Origin: Salinimonas profundi | GTDB lineage: Bacteria > Pseudomonadota > Gammaproteobacteria > Enterobacterales > Alteromonadaceae | Direction of reading: 5' to 3' | DNA length: 64,000 bases | Assembly (NCBI RefSeq): GCF_014750655.1 | Contig: NZ_JABBXD010000002.1 | Coordinates: forward strand, 573,314-637,313 | Shown: piece by piece, positions 55,466-63,998 of the stretch | How positions within the stretch are numbered: the stretch's first letter is position 1 | How the letters are laid out: each line of letters starts with the position of its first letter | Notes under the pieces: model-generated | Told to the model about the DNA's origin: nothing | Database searches by the model: none | Seen by the model: only the letters and a program-made list of their open reading frames with translations | Program-made: the position numbers and the translations under genes

Positions 55466-58303
55466 ATGTCACACCCCGTCTCTCTGGCCGGAAAACTTCA
55501 GCGGGTTCTTTTTCCCCGGCTGCTTGCTGCCTTGTTTGTTGTAAGCATTTTGATTTGTGGTGCCGTGTTGTATTTCGCACAGGAGCAGGTTGCTGACCGG
55601 CAAATGCACCACGCAAAAATTCTTCAGGATGACATTCAAATCAGCTTGCAGGATGCGCTGCGCCTGTTACAAAGCGTTGCAGACAATGACATCATCGTGA
55701 ACAGCTTTATTGATTATGAGCAGCGTGATACCTATCTGCCGCTTTTCTTTCGTACATTACGACTAACCCGTTCCGACGCCTTCAGGCTTGCACTATATGA
55801 TTTTGCCGCGCAGCCGATTATTACAAAAAACTGGAATTCTGCGCTGCCTGATGATTTTGTGCAGCAGTGGCAGTCACGCACACTCGAAGCGGGCTCAAAG
55901 ACAGTAGAAGTCACTGCTGATGGCGTGATGCTGGCGGTCCCCGTCAGGCTGGGTGACAGTGTCGAAGGGGCGCTGGTGTTATATGTTGATCGCATTGAGG
56001 ATTTGATTTATCCCCGGGAAAATACAGCGGTACAGATAATCACTGATAACGACAATGTCGTGTTGTACAGCAGTGACGATACAGTGGTTGCCCGCGGTCA
56101 GTCATTTTCCGATAGTCAGTTTGCTAACTGGATCAGCCAGACTCTGCATTGGAATACCCTTAACGTACACAGTCTGGCTCCGCTGAGCACCGTTTATCAA
56201 TCGCTGTTCTGGTTATTGTCATTGCTATTGTGCTGTATTATTGCCACGGTGTTGATCAGTGTTTATGCCGTCAGACGTTCGGCAAGTCTTGCCGGAGAAA
56301 CCCTCTCGTCACTGCATAACTCTATTGCTGAAAGCATGTATAACCAAACGCCATCGCGCTCAGTGGCGCCTCCCGACGAAGCCGCCGAGCTCGCGCTTAT
56401 CCGTGATGCATTTGATGAGTTGAAAGATAACCTGCTTTCAATATCGCTTTCTAACCGGCAGTTTGCCAATGTTATTGATTCTCTGGAGGAGTTACTGGTC
56501 GTTCTGGATAATAATGACAATGTCCTGATGGCCAACCGTCCCTACAGCGATAGTGCCCATACGCTCGGTTTCGATCACCGCATGCTGAGCAGCTTAAAAA
56601 ATGAGGTCAGCGAAAGCAGCAGTACTATCGATAAGTCGTATGTAAATAAATATCATCAGGAAGTCACGATAAAGTGGGAGCTGTTGCCGTTTAGCGATCA
56701 GAATAAGAATATTATCGGCAGCATTCTGATTGGTAACAATGTCACAGAAAGACGCAAGCTTGAAAGCATGAACAGGCTGATGAGCCATGCGATGCAAAGT
56801 GCTACGGTGGCCATCGGTATAGCCGAGTTTACAGAAAGCCGCCTTTCCATTATCTACGTCAATGAGTATTTCACCCGTCTCACCGGTTACGCCCTGGACG
56901 ATGTAAAAGGCAAACCGCTGGTCACGCTTACCGGACAACAGACTGAGCTGCAAAAAATTGAAATCATCAATACCCAGATACAGTCAGGCGAATCGGTAGA
57001 TGAAACTATTGTACTGCATAAACAAAACGGCAGTGTTTTTCACACCCGTCTGATACTGACGCCGGTCAGATACAACAAAACGGTCACCCACTATGTTGCG
57101 TTTTGTCAGGATATCACTGAGCAGGAGCAAACCCGTCGTTATCTGATCGACGCAAAAGCCAAAGCTGAAGAGTCAGCCCGTTTGAAGTCCAGCTTCCTGG
57201 CGAGTATGAGTCATGAAGTCAGAACGCCATTGCACGGGGTTTCTGGTACATTACAGCTTATTGATAACACCCCGCTGGACGAAAGGCAGCAGTACTATTT
57301 GTCGCTGGCGCGCCAAAGCCTGCAAAACCTTCAGCATATTGTTGATGATATCCTCGACTTTTCAAAGATTGAGGCGGGTCAGCTGAACATTGAACGTATT
57401 AACTTCAATTTGCCTCTGCTTATTAAAACAATAACTGCGCAGTATGAGCCAGAGTGTGAAAAAAAATCTGTTACCCTCCATACCACTACAGCATTTAATG
57501 ATGCAACCATGGTCTGTGGTGACCCTGTGCGTTTGCGTCAAATTCTGGGTAACCTTTTAAGCAATGCCGTTAAGTTTACCGAAAGCGGTCATATTAAATT
57601 GCAGTTCCTGTTAGATAAAAACCAACACCAGCTCACGCTGACCGGGCGTGTAACGGATTCAGGGATTGGTATTGATAAAGACAAATGTGAATCGATTTTT
57701 GAAGTATTCACTCAGGAAGATAGCACAACCACCCGTCGGTTCGGTGGGACCGGCCTGGGATTGGCCATCACCCGCCAGCTATGTCAGTTACTTGGTGGTG
57801 ATATTGAGGTCGATAGTCAAAAGGGCACGGGGAGTACGTTCCAGTTCACGATTCATCTTTTGCCAGCTAACGAGCTACCGGCCGCTGAAGCAATCGATTC
57901 TGCCGCCGCCCCCATTGATTCAGTACCACAGTCGCTGCGCATTCTGTTGGTGGAAGATAATAAAATTAATCAAATCATTGCCAAAGAAAATTTAAAAAAC
58001 CATAAACTGATGATGGCAGAAACCGGTGAAGCAGCGTTGGCTGCGCTTAGACACGTGAAAACGCCATTTGATCTGGTTCTGATGGATTGTCAGATGCCTG
58101 TAATGGATGGCTACGAGGCCACCCGGCGCATTCGCGCTGGAGAGGCCGGTCAGACACATCAGACTGTGCCGGTTATCGCGCTTACCGCTAACGCCATGAA
58201 AGGCGATAAAGAAGCCTGTTTTGAAGCAGGCATGACCGATTATATTTCCAAACCGTTTACCGCTGAGGATCTGGCCAGGGTGTTGGGACGTATATCAGCC
58301 TGA
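55466..58303 (+). CDS. hybrid sensor histidine kinase
   Basis: The 945-residue protein has a first span (about 13-35), a periplasmic domain to about 250, a second span (LFWLLSLLLCCIIATVLISV), two PAS-like domains (about 340-430 and 445-555) and a HisKA domain with His583 in ASMSHEVRTPLHG. An ATPase domain follows (LGNLLSNAVKFT, DSGIGID, RRFGGTGLGLAIT), then a receiver domain with Asp874 in LVLMDCQMPVMDGYEA and Lys in ISKPF. No Hpt or output domain is seen, so phosphate must be relayed to a partner encoded elsewhere. It is translationally close to the binding protein, suggesting a LuxP/LuxQ-like sensing pair. Confidence 0.93.
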   Translation: MSHPVSLAGKLQRVLFPRLLAALFVVSILICGAVLYFAQEQVADRQMHHAKILQDDIQISLQDALRLLQSVADNDIIVNSFIDYEQRDTYLPLFFRTLRLTRSDAFRLALYDFAAQPIITKNWNSALPDDFVQQWQSRTLEAGSKTVEVTADGVMLAVPVRLGDSVEGALVLYVDRIEDLIYPRENTAVQIITDNDNVVLYSSDDTVVARGQSFSDSQFANWISQTLHWNTLNVHSLAPLSTVYQSLFWLLSLLLCCIIATVLISVYAVRRSASLAGETLSSLHNSIAESMYNQTPSRSVAPPDEAAELALIRDAFDELKDNLLSISLSNRQFANVIDSLEELLVVLDNNDNVLMANRPYSDSAHTLGFDHRMLSSLKNEVSESSSTIDKSYVNKYHQEVTIKWELLPFSDQNKNIIGSILIGNNVTERRKLESMNRLMSHAMQSATVAIGIAEFTESRLSIIYVNEYFTRLTGYALDDVKGKPLVTLTGQQTELQKIEIINTQIQSGESVDETIVLHKQNGSVFHTRLILTPVRYNKTVTHYVAFCQDITEQEQTRRYLIDAKAKAEESARLKSSFLASMSHEVRTPLHGVSGTLQLIDNTPLDERQQYYLSLARQSLQNLQHIVDDILDFSKIEAGQLNIERINFNLPLLIKTITAQYEPECEKKSVTLHTTTAFNDATMVCGDPVRLRQILGNLLSNAVKFTESGHIKLQFLLDKNQHQLTLTGRVTDSGIGIDKDKCESIFEVFTQEDSTTTRRFGGTGLGLAITRQLCQLLGGDIEVDSQKGTGSTFQFTIHLLPANELPAAEAIDSAAAPIDSVPQSLRILLVEDNKINQIIAKENLKNHKLMMAETGEAALAALRHVKTPFDLVLMDCQMPVMDGYEATRRIRAGEAGQTHQTVPVIALTANAMKGDKEACFEAGMTDYISKPFTAEDLARVLGRISA

Positions 58304-58326
58304 GAAATCTGAACAAACTTCTTTTA

Positions 58327-58344
58327 CTGGCACACTATTCGCTT
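58327..58344 (+). promoter_or_regulatory. sigma-54 promoter of the second polymer locus
   Basis: CTGGCACACTATTCGCTT has a perfect TGGCAC -24 element, the GC in exact register and a CGCTT -12 half. It lies 60 bases before the ATG at 58404. Confidence 0.65.
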
Positions 58345-58403
58345 AAACTTTCACTTAGTAATGTGAATATTATTTATGATGTATCCGGGTAACCAATCTG
58401 ATC

Positions 58404-59156
58404 ATGACATCTTCCTCATCCGACAAACAGACCGTCAAGACCGGCCAGCGACAGGCGGTACAACTGGCAAATAGTGAGCATATTCTGCGTATTGCCGCAC
58501 TTTTGATAGCTGTGGTAATGGGGTTTATCTGTTTGCAATCGGGTACAGCTTATTTTACCGCCTCACGTTCTGCTGCGCAGGTTGAATCCTGGTTTAGTGG
58601 CGAAAGTTTACCTGATGCCGGTGAATTGCAATCGGTACAAAAAAATTTGGAAAGTGTGGATATTGCGCTGCTTGATGATGCTTCAGTGAAAATAGCGCTG
58701 GCAAAGCTTTATATTGTTCGCGCGCAAACAGAAACCAGTGACGTTTATTTTGAAGCCGCCCGCAAAGCGATATCTGACGCTCGTCTGATGCAGCCCAGCC
58801 ATTTCGAGGCGTTGGCATTACAGGTGTTTTTAGATGATTATTTATCCCAAAGTGATAAGGATACGTTTGCGGCGATGTCGACCTTACTACAACTTGCGCC
58901 ATACGAAAAAAATGTGCAGCAGTTAGTGGGGCCCATTCTGATTAAGCGCTGGTATACACTTCCTCCAAAGCTTAAAGAAAGTGGCGAAAAGCTGATGACC
59001 AGCGCCTTACGTGAACCTGAAACCAGAGAACAAATGTTATCGGCGATGCGCCGCTACAAAATTGCAGCGCCTTTTAGCTGCTGCTCGCCTAATAAGGAAA
59101 CGTCCGCGAAGTTACGTATGCTGGAGGCCGAAGCGGCAAATGCCACTTACCAGTAA
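58404..59156 (+). CDS. membrane-anchored TPR-like protein of the second polymer locus
   Basis: The 250-residue protein has an N-terminal cytoplasmic segment, one membrane span (ILRIAALLIAVVMGFICLQS, about 27-46) and a soluble helical domain with TPR-like pairs (ALAKLYIVRAQTETSD, ARKAISDARLMQPSHFEALA). The family is not recognised. It overlaps the ligase-like gene by 17 bases, and the two share a sigma-54 promoter. Confidence 0.75.
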   Translation: MTSSSSDKQTVKTGQRQAVQLANSEHILRIAALLIAVVMGFICLQSGTAYFTASRSAAQVESWFSGESLPDAGELQSVQKNLESVDIALLDDASVKIALAKLYIVRAQTETSDVYFEAARKAISDARLMQPSHFEALALQVFLDDYLSQSDKDTFAAMSTLLQLAPYEKNVQQLVGPILIKRWYTLPPKLKESGEKLMTSALREPETREQMLSAMRRYKIAAPFSCCSPNKETSAKLRMLEAEAANATYQ

Positions 59157-60534
59157 CCAACATCCTGTTGATACTCTTGCGCGATTTTTTCTCTACGCTC
59201 TGCTTATTATAGCGCCGTGGCTGCACGGTGCCGAGCAAGCGTGGGAGCAGCTGTTTACTGCAGCAGGTATATTCATTGTTTTATTGTTCATCCTGACCTC
59301 GCGCCATATCCCCCTGGTTTCACTAAATCAGGCGATGCCTGTTATCTGTCTGTTTGCCCTGTGGCTGGCTTACTGCACGCTGTACCTCATCCCGCTTCCT
59401 GCGGGGGTGATTCAGTTCATCAGCCCGGCAACGTTCGATTGGCATACTCAGGTAGATAAGGCCAGTGCCGGTTACTTATCGGTGTACCGACAAGCTTCTC
59501 TGATTGAGCTGTTAAAGTATGGGGCACTGGTTGCGTTGTTTATTATTGTAATAACGCTGTTTAATAGTATTAAGAAGTTACGCCAACTGGCGCTGGTTTT
59601 GGTAACGGGTGCAGCAACCACCGCCATTTATTCCCAGGTGAATTATATTACCGGCGGTGAATTTGAACTGGTTTCGGCTATTCCACCGTGGGATTTCAGT
59701 TGGCACGAAGGGATCAGAGGCACGTTCAGTTATAAAAATCAGTATGCGATGTATCTGGTTATGGCAATTTGTGTTGTCGCAGGATTGATCGCAGACACCG
59801 TTATCTGCCAGCGACGTGCTACGGGGCGATGGTTATCCGCACGGACAGCCTGGCTTGTCGTTGCGTTTATTTTGTTAATTGTCACGTTGCTAAATACCAG
59901 CTCACGCGGTGCGCTTCTGGCGATAATATTATCCTCCTTCGTAACGATGTCACTGCTTATCGCCAGAAACCGCTTTCTGGCAACACGACTTCTCAGCAAA
60001 AAAATATTGATATCAGCGGCGTTAGCGCTGGCCGTGCTAGGCGCTGGCTTTACGCAATCTTCTATTTACGATCGATTTACCAGTCAGAAAATGGAAGATA
60101 ATGGTCGCGCGATGCTGCGCCAGACTGCCATTGACGTTTTTTCAGATTATCCTGTGATGGGTACCGGCCCTGGTACCTACCCGTACGTACAACATCAGTA
60201 CAAGCCGTTATTGCTGGGGAACTCCCAAATGTCTAAACGTGCGCACAATGATTATCTGGAAACATTGGCTACCCAGGGTGTGATTGGTTTTATCTTGTTA
60301 GCCATGCCACTGGCACTCATGTGCTTTACGCTGATGCGCACGTCATTATGTGCATCCGACGCTGGCCTGCTTATTGGCACTCAAACCGCCATACTTGCAT
60401 ACCTCTTTCAGGCCACATTTGATGTGAATGCCGGTGTGTTTATCCTTCCTGTTACCTTTATTTTGCTACTGAGTATCGGCTGGCGACTGTCCAGTCAGTC
60501 TCTTAGCGAGCAGGCTTTCACTACCCGCGCGTAA
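59140..60534 (+). CDS. O-antigen ligase/polymerase-like membrane protein
   Basis: From the ATG at 59140 (GGAGG upstream) the protein has 464 residues; a longer frame from 59011 would overlap the previous gene heavily. It has about ten to twelve helices and the hallmark loop MGTGPGTYPYVQHQYKP followed by SKRAHNDYLETLATQG, with the His-Asn pair of Wzy/WaaL enzymes. Its N-terminal half is similar in layout to 21826. It may polymerise or ligate a polysaccharide distinct from that of the main cluster. Confidence 0.87.
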   Translation: MPLTSNQHPVDTLARFFLYALLIIAPWLHGAEQAWEQLFTAAGIFIVLLFILTSRHIPLVSLNQAMPVICLFALWLAYCTLYLIPLPAGVIQFISPATFDWHTQVDKASAGYLSVYRQASLIELLKYGALVALFIIVITLFNSIKKLRQLALVLVTGAATTAIYSQVNYITGGEFELVSAIPPWDFSWHEGIRGTFSYKNQYAMYLVMAICVVAGLIADTVICQRRATGRWLSARTAWLVVAFILLIVTLLNTSSRGALLAIILSSFVTMSLLIARNRFLATRLLSKKILISAALALAVLGAGFTQSSIYDRFTSQKMEDNGRAMLRQTAIDVFSDYPVMGTGPGTYPYVQHQYKPLLLGNSQMSKRAHNDYLETLATQGVIGFILLAMPLALMCFTLMRTSLCASDAGLLIGTQTAILAYLFQATFDVNAGVFILPVTFILLLSIGWRLSSQSLSEQAFTTRA

Positions 60535-60687
60535 TACGTCCTGCTCCCTGAACTGCACCCAGGCATGTGACAATTAACACTTTTTTCACCATCACTTGAA
60601 CATTAAGTACCCGTTTGCCCGTATGTAAGCCCATATTCAATCATTTCTATTTTTGCCCAGAGAAATCAGGCTTAACAGGAGAGTAAG

Positions 60688-61416
60688 ATGTCACACTTTG
60701 TTGCACTCAATCCTCATCAGCACCAGAACCTTAAGGTCATAACGGACAAAGTGGCGCAGACGGGTAGTCAGAATCAAACTATCTCAGTAGTGCTCAGTGA
60801 ATTCAGTGATTTGATTGTGCAATACCCAATCGTCTTTACCAAAGATCCTGACTCAGGGCAGTTTGTGTGTTCCGCACTGATGGGTTTTGAAAAAGGTGAA
60901 AATCTGTATTGGCGCGATGGCCGCTGGGAAGGGCTGTATATTCCTGCCCAAATTCAGCGTCGCCCTTTTTATATCGGCCAGCAACACGATGAAGACGGTG
61001 ATCATCACCTGGTGTGCGTGGACACCCAAAGCGATGTGGTCAGCGACAGTGAGGGCGAACCCCTGTTTAATGAAGATGGAAAACCCACGCCACTCATGGC
61101 TGATAAGCAGGAATTGCTGGCACTATTATTAGAAGGTGAGCAGCAGACCAAAGCGTTTATCAAGGCACTGGTTGAGCTTGAGTTATTAACGCCTATCGCG
61201 CTGGATATTGCCTTTATTGATGGCTCATCGAAAAAGGTAGAAGGCATTTATACCATTGATGAGGACCGACTGGCGGGGCTGTATGGTGAAACTGTTGCGA
61301 TTTTGCATGAGCGCGGGTTTCTGGCGCCAGCCTATACCATGCTGGCGTCACATGCGCATATCTATTCACTGATTGAGCGCAAGAACAAAACACTCTCTGA
61401 AAACAAAGGTGGGTAA
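60688..61416 (+). CDS. SapC family protein
   Basis: The 242-residue protein matches the SapC family: SVVLSEFSDLIVQYPIVFTK, then FVCSALMGFEKGENLYW, and the late domain with IEGIYTIDE-type sequence at 61240-61262. SapC was named from a Campylobacter surface-layer locus, and homologues in marine bacteria often sit near TonB receptors or tryptophan halogenases. None is nearby here. A good AGGAG ribosome site precedes the ATG. Confidence 0.85.
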   Translation: MSHFVALNPHQHQNLKVITDKVAQTGSQNQTISVVLSEFSDLIVQYPIVFTKDPDSGQFVCSALMGFEKGENLYWRDGRWEGLYIPAQIQRRPFYIGQQHDEDGDHHLVCVDTQSDVVSDSEGEPLFNEDGKPTPLMADKQELLALLLEGEQQTKAFIKALVELELLTPIALDIAFIDGSSKKVEGIYTIDEDRLAGLYGETVAILHERGFLAPAYTMLASHAHIYSLIERKNKTLSENKGG

Positions 61417-61440
61417 AATAAGCGGCACTGCCGCTTATTA
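61417..61440 (-). terminator. terminator of rnpB left at the island junction
   Basis: A perfect 10-bp stem (AATAAGCGGC/GCCGCTTATT) with an ACT loop is followed on the minus strand by TTTTACC. It lies just past the rnpB 3' fragment and also faces the sapC stop. Confidence 0.75.
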
Positions 61441-61451
61441 AAATGAGTGGG

Positions 61452-61472
61452 AGTCGGCCGGTAAGCCGGGTT
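61452..61472 (-). other. rnpB: 3' end fragment of rnpB; attachment site of the island
   Basis: On the minus strand these 21 bases read AACCCGGCTTACCGGCCGAC plus T, the conserved 3' terminus of class A RNase P RNA that pairs in P1. The match stops abruptly at 61473: the preceding native ACAG is replaced by unrelated AT-rich sequence. The complete rnpB should lie at the other end of the island, right of the window. Confidence 0.7.
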
Positions 61473-61649
61473 GTTTGATCCTATGGCTCAATCTTACCGC
61501 TTCATGTATGCTCTCTACAAGAACTGAGTGTGACAATCTGTGTAACACCTATACATTCTTTCACTACTAAGTAAACTGTCTTCTCCACCTTACTTGATTT
61601 AAGTAAAATACCTTTTATTGGGATTAGCTCAAAAATATTTCAACTGCAT

Positions 61650-62861
61650 ATGGAAATGTTAATTAAATTATTCAACAGGAAATATAAGAATATAGCAAAA
61701 GAAGCTCGTCAAAACTGCATCCTTTATTGCTACTACATGGCTCTCATAGTCTTTGATAAAGAAAGCGACTTTGATATAAATTATTCCAGAGGCCTCGAAG
61801 CATTTAACTTTATTGACAAAGAACTAGGAAATGAAGAAACAGAAAATCTTGACTTTAAATCTAGCTCTCTTGTTTCTTGGCTAAAATCTGACGGGTATAT
61901 ATACTCTCTTATTGCATGTAAAGAAAAAACGTTTTATCAATATCTCTTAAATGACTTAGGTGGAAGAACACCAATCTTCTCCATTAGATACCTATTAAAG
62001 AAGTACAGGAAGTCAAAATCGATAGCTAAGAAAAAGGACCAGACTCTACCTTTAAGAGAAAGTAGCAAAGAGACAAAAAAAAGAATTAATAAAAAAATAA
62101 AAAAACACAGGGATACAAAGGTAAGAGAAGAAGCTATAAGTCGCTATGGCAATATTAAGTTACCTAAAGTAAACTTAGCATTAGTAAGCTCTGTATCAAC
62201 TATTTTAATTCTCGCATCAAGCCTATACTACAATAAAGAACTATTCTCCTCACTAAATCTGCCTATCGAAGGCATATTAACTCCGTCAGATTATATATAT
62301 AGCAGCTTTACATTTATAATTTATTTATTCTTTTCACTTTTAATATCAGCTATATTTATAATTTTGATGTTAAAAAATCTGATAACTAACGAAATCAAAG
62401 AAGAAACATTCGGACTTACAAGCGACAAACAAAAAAATGAGTTAAGCCTTGTTGCGAGTGTAATTATATTTTTAAATAGTAGTGCGCTGCTTCTTTTATT
62501 TCATGACTTAGAAAAAGCTCAAACCGCATTAGATACATTACTCCCTTTGAATATAACATTAGTTGTAATATACTTTTTGAAAAAAGCACCGTTTCACTTC
62601 TTCGAGAAACCAAGAAGAGCGTACATGCTATTCTTAACTCTAATTTTATTTATATCTGCAACTTACAATAAGACTCAATACGAAATAAAAAGAATAGTAA
62701 GGGAAAGCAGTAACTCTCGCTTTGAGATAAAAAGAAAATCCAACAATAAGTATTACGACCTAATAAAATCAACTGAAAAATATGTAATTATAAGAAACAA
62801 AGATCAATCCTTCACTCTCATACCGAACGCTGACGTTTCAGAAATTAAAAGAAAACATTAA
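61650..62861 (+). CDS. unknown multi-pass membrane protein on the island
   Basis: The 403-residue protein has a soluble N-terminal domain (about 1-115), a very basic linker (KKYRKSKSIAKKKDQ, KKRINKKIKKHRDTK), five predicted membrane spans (about 175-194, 215-240, 266-284, 292-310, 322-338) and a polar C-terminal tail. I recognise no family or catalytic motif. No good ribosome site precedes the ATG; an in-frame ATG two codons later is possible. An abortive-infection or exclusion role is conceivable but unsupported. Confidence 0.8.
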   Translation: MEMLIKLFNRKYKNIAKEARQNCILYCYYMALIVFDKESDFDINYSRGLEAFNFIDKELGNEETENLDFKSSSLVSWLKSDGYIYSLIACKEKTFYQYLLNDLGGRTPIFSIRYLLKKYRKSKSIAKKKDQTLPLRESSKETKKRINKKIKKHRDTKVREEAISRYGNIKLPKVNLALVSSVSTILILASSLYYNKELFSSLNLPIEGILTPSDYIYSSFTFIIYLFFSLLISAIFIILMLKNLITNEIKEETFGLTSDKQKNELSLVASVIIFLNSSALLLLFHDLEKAQTALDTLLPLNITLVVIYFLKKAPFHFFEKPRRAYMLFLTLILFISATYNKTQYEIKRIVRESSNSRFEIKRKSNNKYYDLIKSTEKYVIIRNKDQSFTLIPNADVSEIKRKH

Positions 62862-62927
62862 AATTTAGTGTGTAAGTGTTAAGCAGACAGAGTTGTATAG
62901 ATGAAAGATGCTTATAAATTTAAAATA

Positions 62928-63485
62928 TCAAGAGCTTCTTACCCTCATAATAGTCTGGCGACTTACTTCGAACTTTCTAGCTAGACTGGATATACTTTGT
63001 CCATCTTCAATTGCAGCCTTTACTGCCTTCCTTTGATGTTCAGTAAGGGCTGATTTTCTACCAAACTTAACTCCCTTACACTGAGCAGCTATTCTGCCCT
63101 CTGTAGTACGCTGTGCGATGAGATCTCTTTCAAGTTGAGCAAAGACACCAATAAGGGAAAGCTGTGCTGTAGCGAACGGAGAATCATTTGTAGTATCAAT
63201 TGACCCATCTAGGGTTTTAAAGGTTGCCCCTTTATCTTTAAGCGATTGAATGGTTTCCAATATTGCTTTAAGACTACGCCCTAACCTATCTAGTTTAGTA
63301 ACAACAACAATATCACCATCCCTTACATAATCCACCAGCTCCTTCAGCTTCTGTTCATTCTGTTCTGAAGCCCCAGACTGTTTACCGTGAAAGATCTTAT
63401 TACACTTAGCATCTCTTAATGCTGCGATCTGATTATCTAAGTCTTGCCCTACTGTTGATACTCTTGCATATCCGATGTATTCCAT
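62928..63485 (-). CDS. small serine recombinase (resolvase/invertase)
   Basis: The 185-residue enzyme has the resolvase N-terminal domain with catalytic Ser10 in YIGYARVSTVGQDLDNQ, the conserved VTKLDRLGRSL and GVFAQLERDLIAQRT helix, and a C-terminal helix-turn-helix (SISSLARKFEVSRQTIMRV). It makes staggered cuts at a res-type site. Directly upstream (63495-63598) are three inverted-repeat pairs laid out like res subsites I-III. The small size excludes a large serine integrase. Confidence 0.95.
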   Translation of the reverse strand: MEYIGYARVSTVGQDLDNQIAALRDAKCNKIFHGKQSGASEQNEQKLKELVDYVRDGDIVVVTKLDRLGRSLKAILETIQSLKDKGATFKTLDGSIDTTNDSPFATAQLSLIGVFAQLERDLIAQRTTEGRIAAQCKGVKFGRKSALTEHQRKAVKAAIEDGQSISSLARKFEVSRQTIMRVRSS

Positions 63486-63494
63486 TTACCTACC

Positions 63495-63598
63495 CTGTAC
63501 GAAATTTAAGATATTCGGACAGAGTATCGCTCACATGTACTAAATATACAAATTTTAATTTAGGACATGTACGATTAACAGATATATATTTCGTACAT
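63495..63598. other. res-like recombination site with three subsites
   Basis: Three imperfect dyads occur in tandem: 63495-63522 (28 bp, CTGTACGAA with TTCGGACAG), 63534-63569 (36 bp, CATGTACTAAAT with ATTTAGGACATG, one mismatch) and 63567-63598 (32 bp, ATGTACGA with TCGTACAT, perfect). Tn3-family res sites have three resolvase dimer sites beginning with a 28-bp crossover site. The gene starts 10 bases away, so binding would also autoregulate it. Confidence 0.65.
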
Positions 63599-63635
63599 AT
63601 GACTAAGATGTCCTGTTAGGAATAAAAAAAGATGC

Positions 63636-63815
63636 CTATTGAAACCCTTTTGATGCTAGTAAATTTTTTATAGCTTCCAATGTTACGACTATACCGAAGA
63701 AGGGAATCAGGAATTTCTCCTCCTCTCTATCGGCGAGAGCTAATAGGTTTGACAATAATACCTCTGCCTGCTCCATAGTTACTTTTTCTATGCTTAAGGC
63801 AGGTACATCTTCCAT
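63636..63815 (-). CDS. 59-residue acidic protein of unknown function
   Basis: From the ATG at 63815 the product begins MEDVPALSIEKVTMEQAEVL and ends TAG at 63636-63638. It is mainly helical and acidic in the first half and hydrophobic near residues 35-55 (FLIPFFGIVVTLEAIKNLLA). The upstream ribosome site is weak, but the frame is coherent and stays open to 63860. It lies upstream of the resolvase in the same direction, with operator-like repeats ahead. No family is recognised. Confidence 0.5.
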   Translation of the reverse strand: MEDVPALSIEKVTMEQAEVLLSNLLALADREEEKFLIPFFGIVVTLEAIKNLLASKGFQ

Positions 63816-63860
63816 TTGCTTTATCCACTTGTCATCTGACGATGATGGGTATACTAATAC

Positions 63861-63920
63861 CTAATTAAACCTAGATTAACTGTACTAAAAGGCAGGTTTA
63901 ATTAGACTTAAACTAGGTTT
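63861..63920. repeat. nested inverted repeats, possible operator
   Basis: CTAATTAAACCT (63861-63872) and AGGTTTAATTAG (63894-63905) are perfect inverted 12-mers. AAACCTAG (63867-63874) pairs with CTAGGTTT (63913-63920). They lie just upstream of the 59-residue gene and could bind a repressor or a recombination accessory protein. Confidence 0.5.
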
Positions 63921-63972
63921 ATTGTAAGCGTCCGGTAATCCCCACATTCAAAACCTGACATAGCTACTGCAT

Positions 63973-63998
63973 GGTGTTCTTCCACAAAGGAGAACACC
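63973..63998. repeat. hairpin at the window end
   Basis: GGTGTTCT and AGAACACC are perfect inverted 8-mers separated by 10 bases. There is no T tract in the visible sequence, so its role is unclear. Confidence 0.35.

Noticed and set aside
59011..59139. N-terminal extension of the ligase-like gene
   Set aside because: It overlaps most of the end of the upstream gene in another frame and has a basic, non-membrane sequence. The ATG at 59140 gives a normal start.
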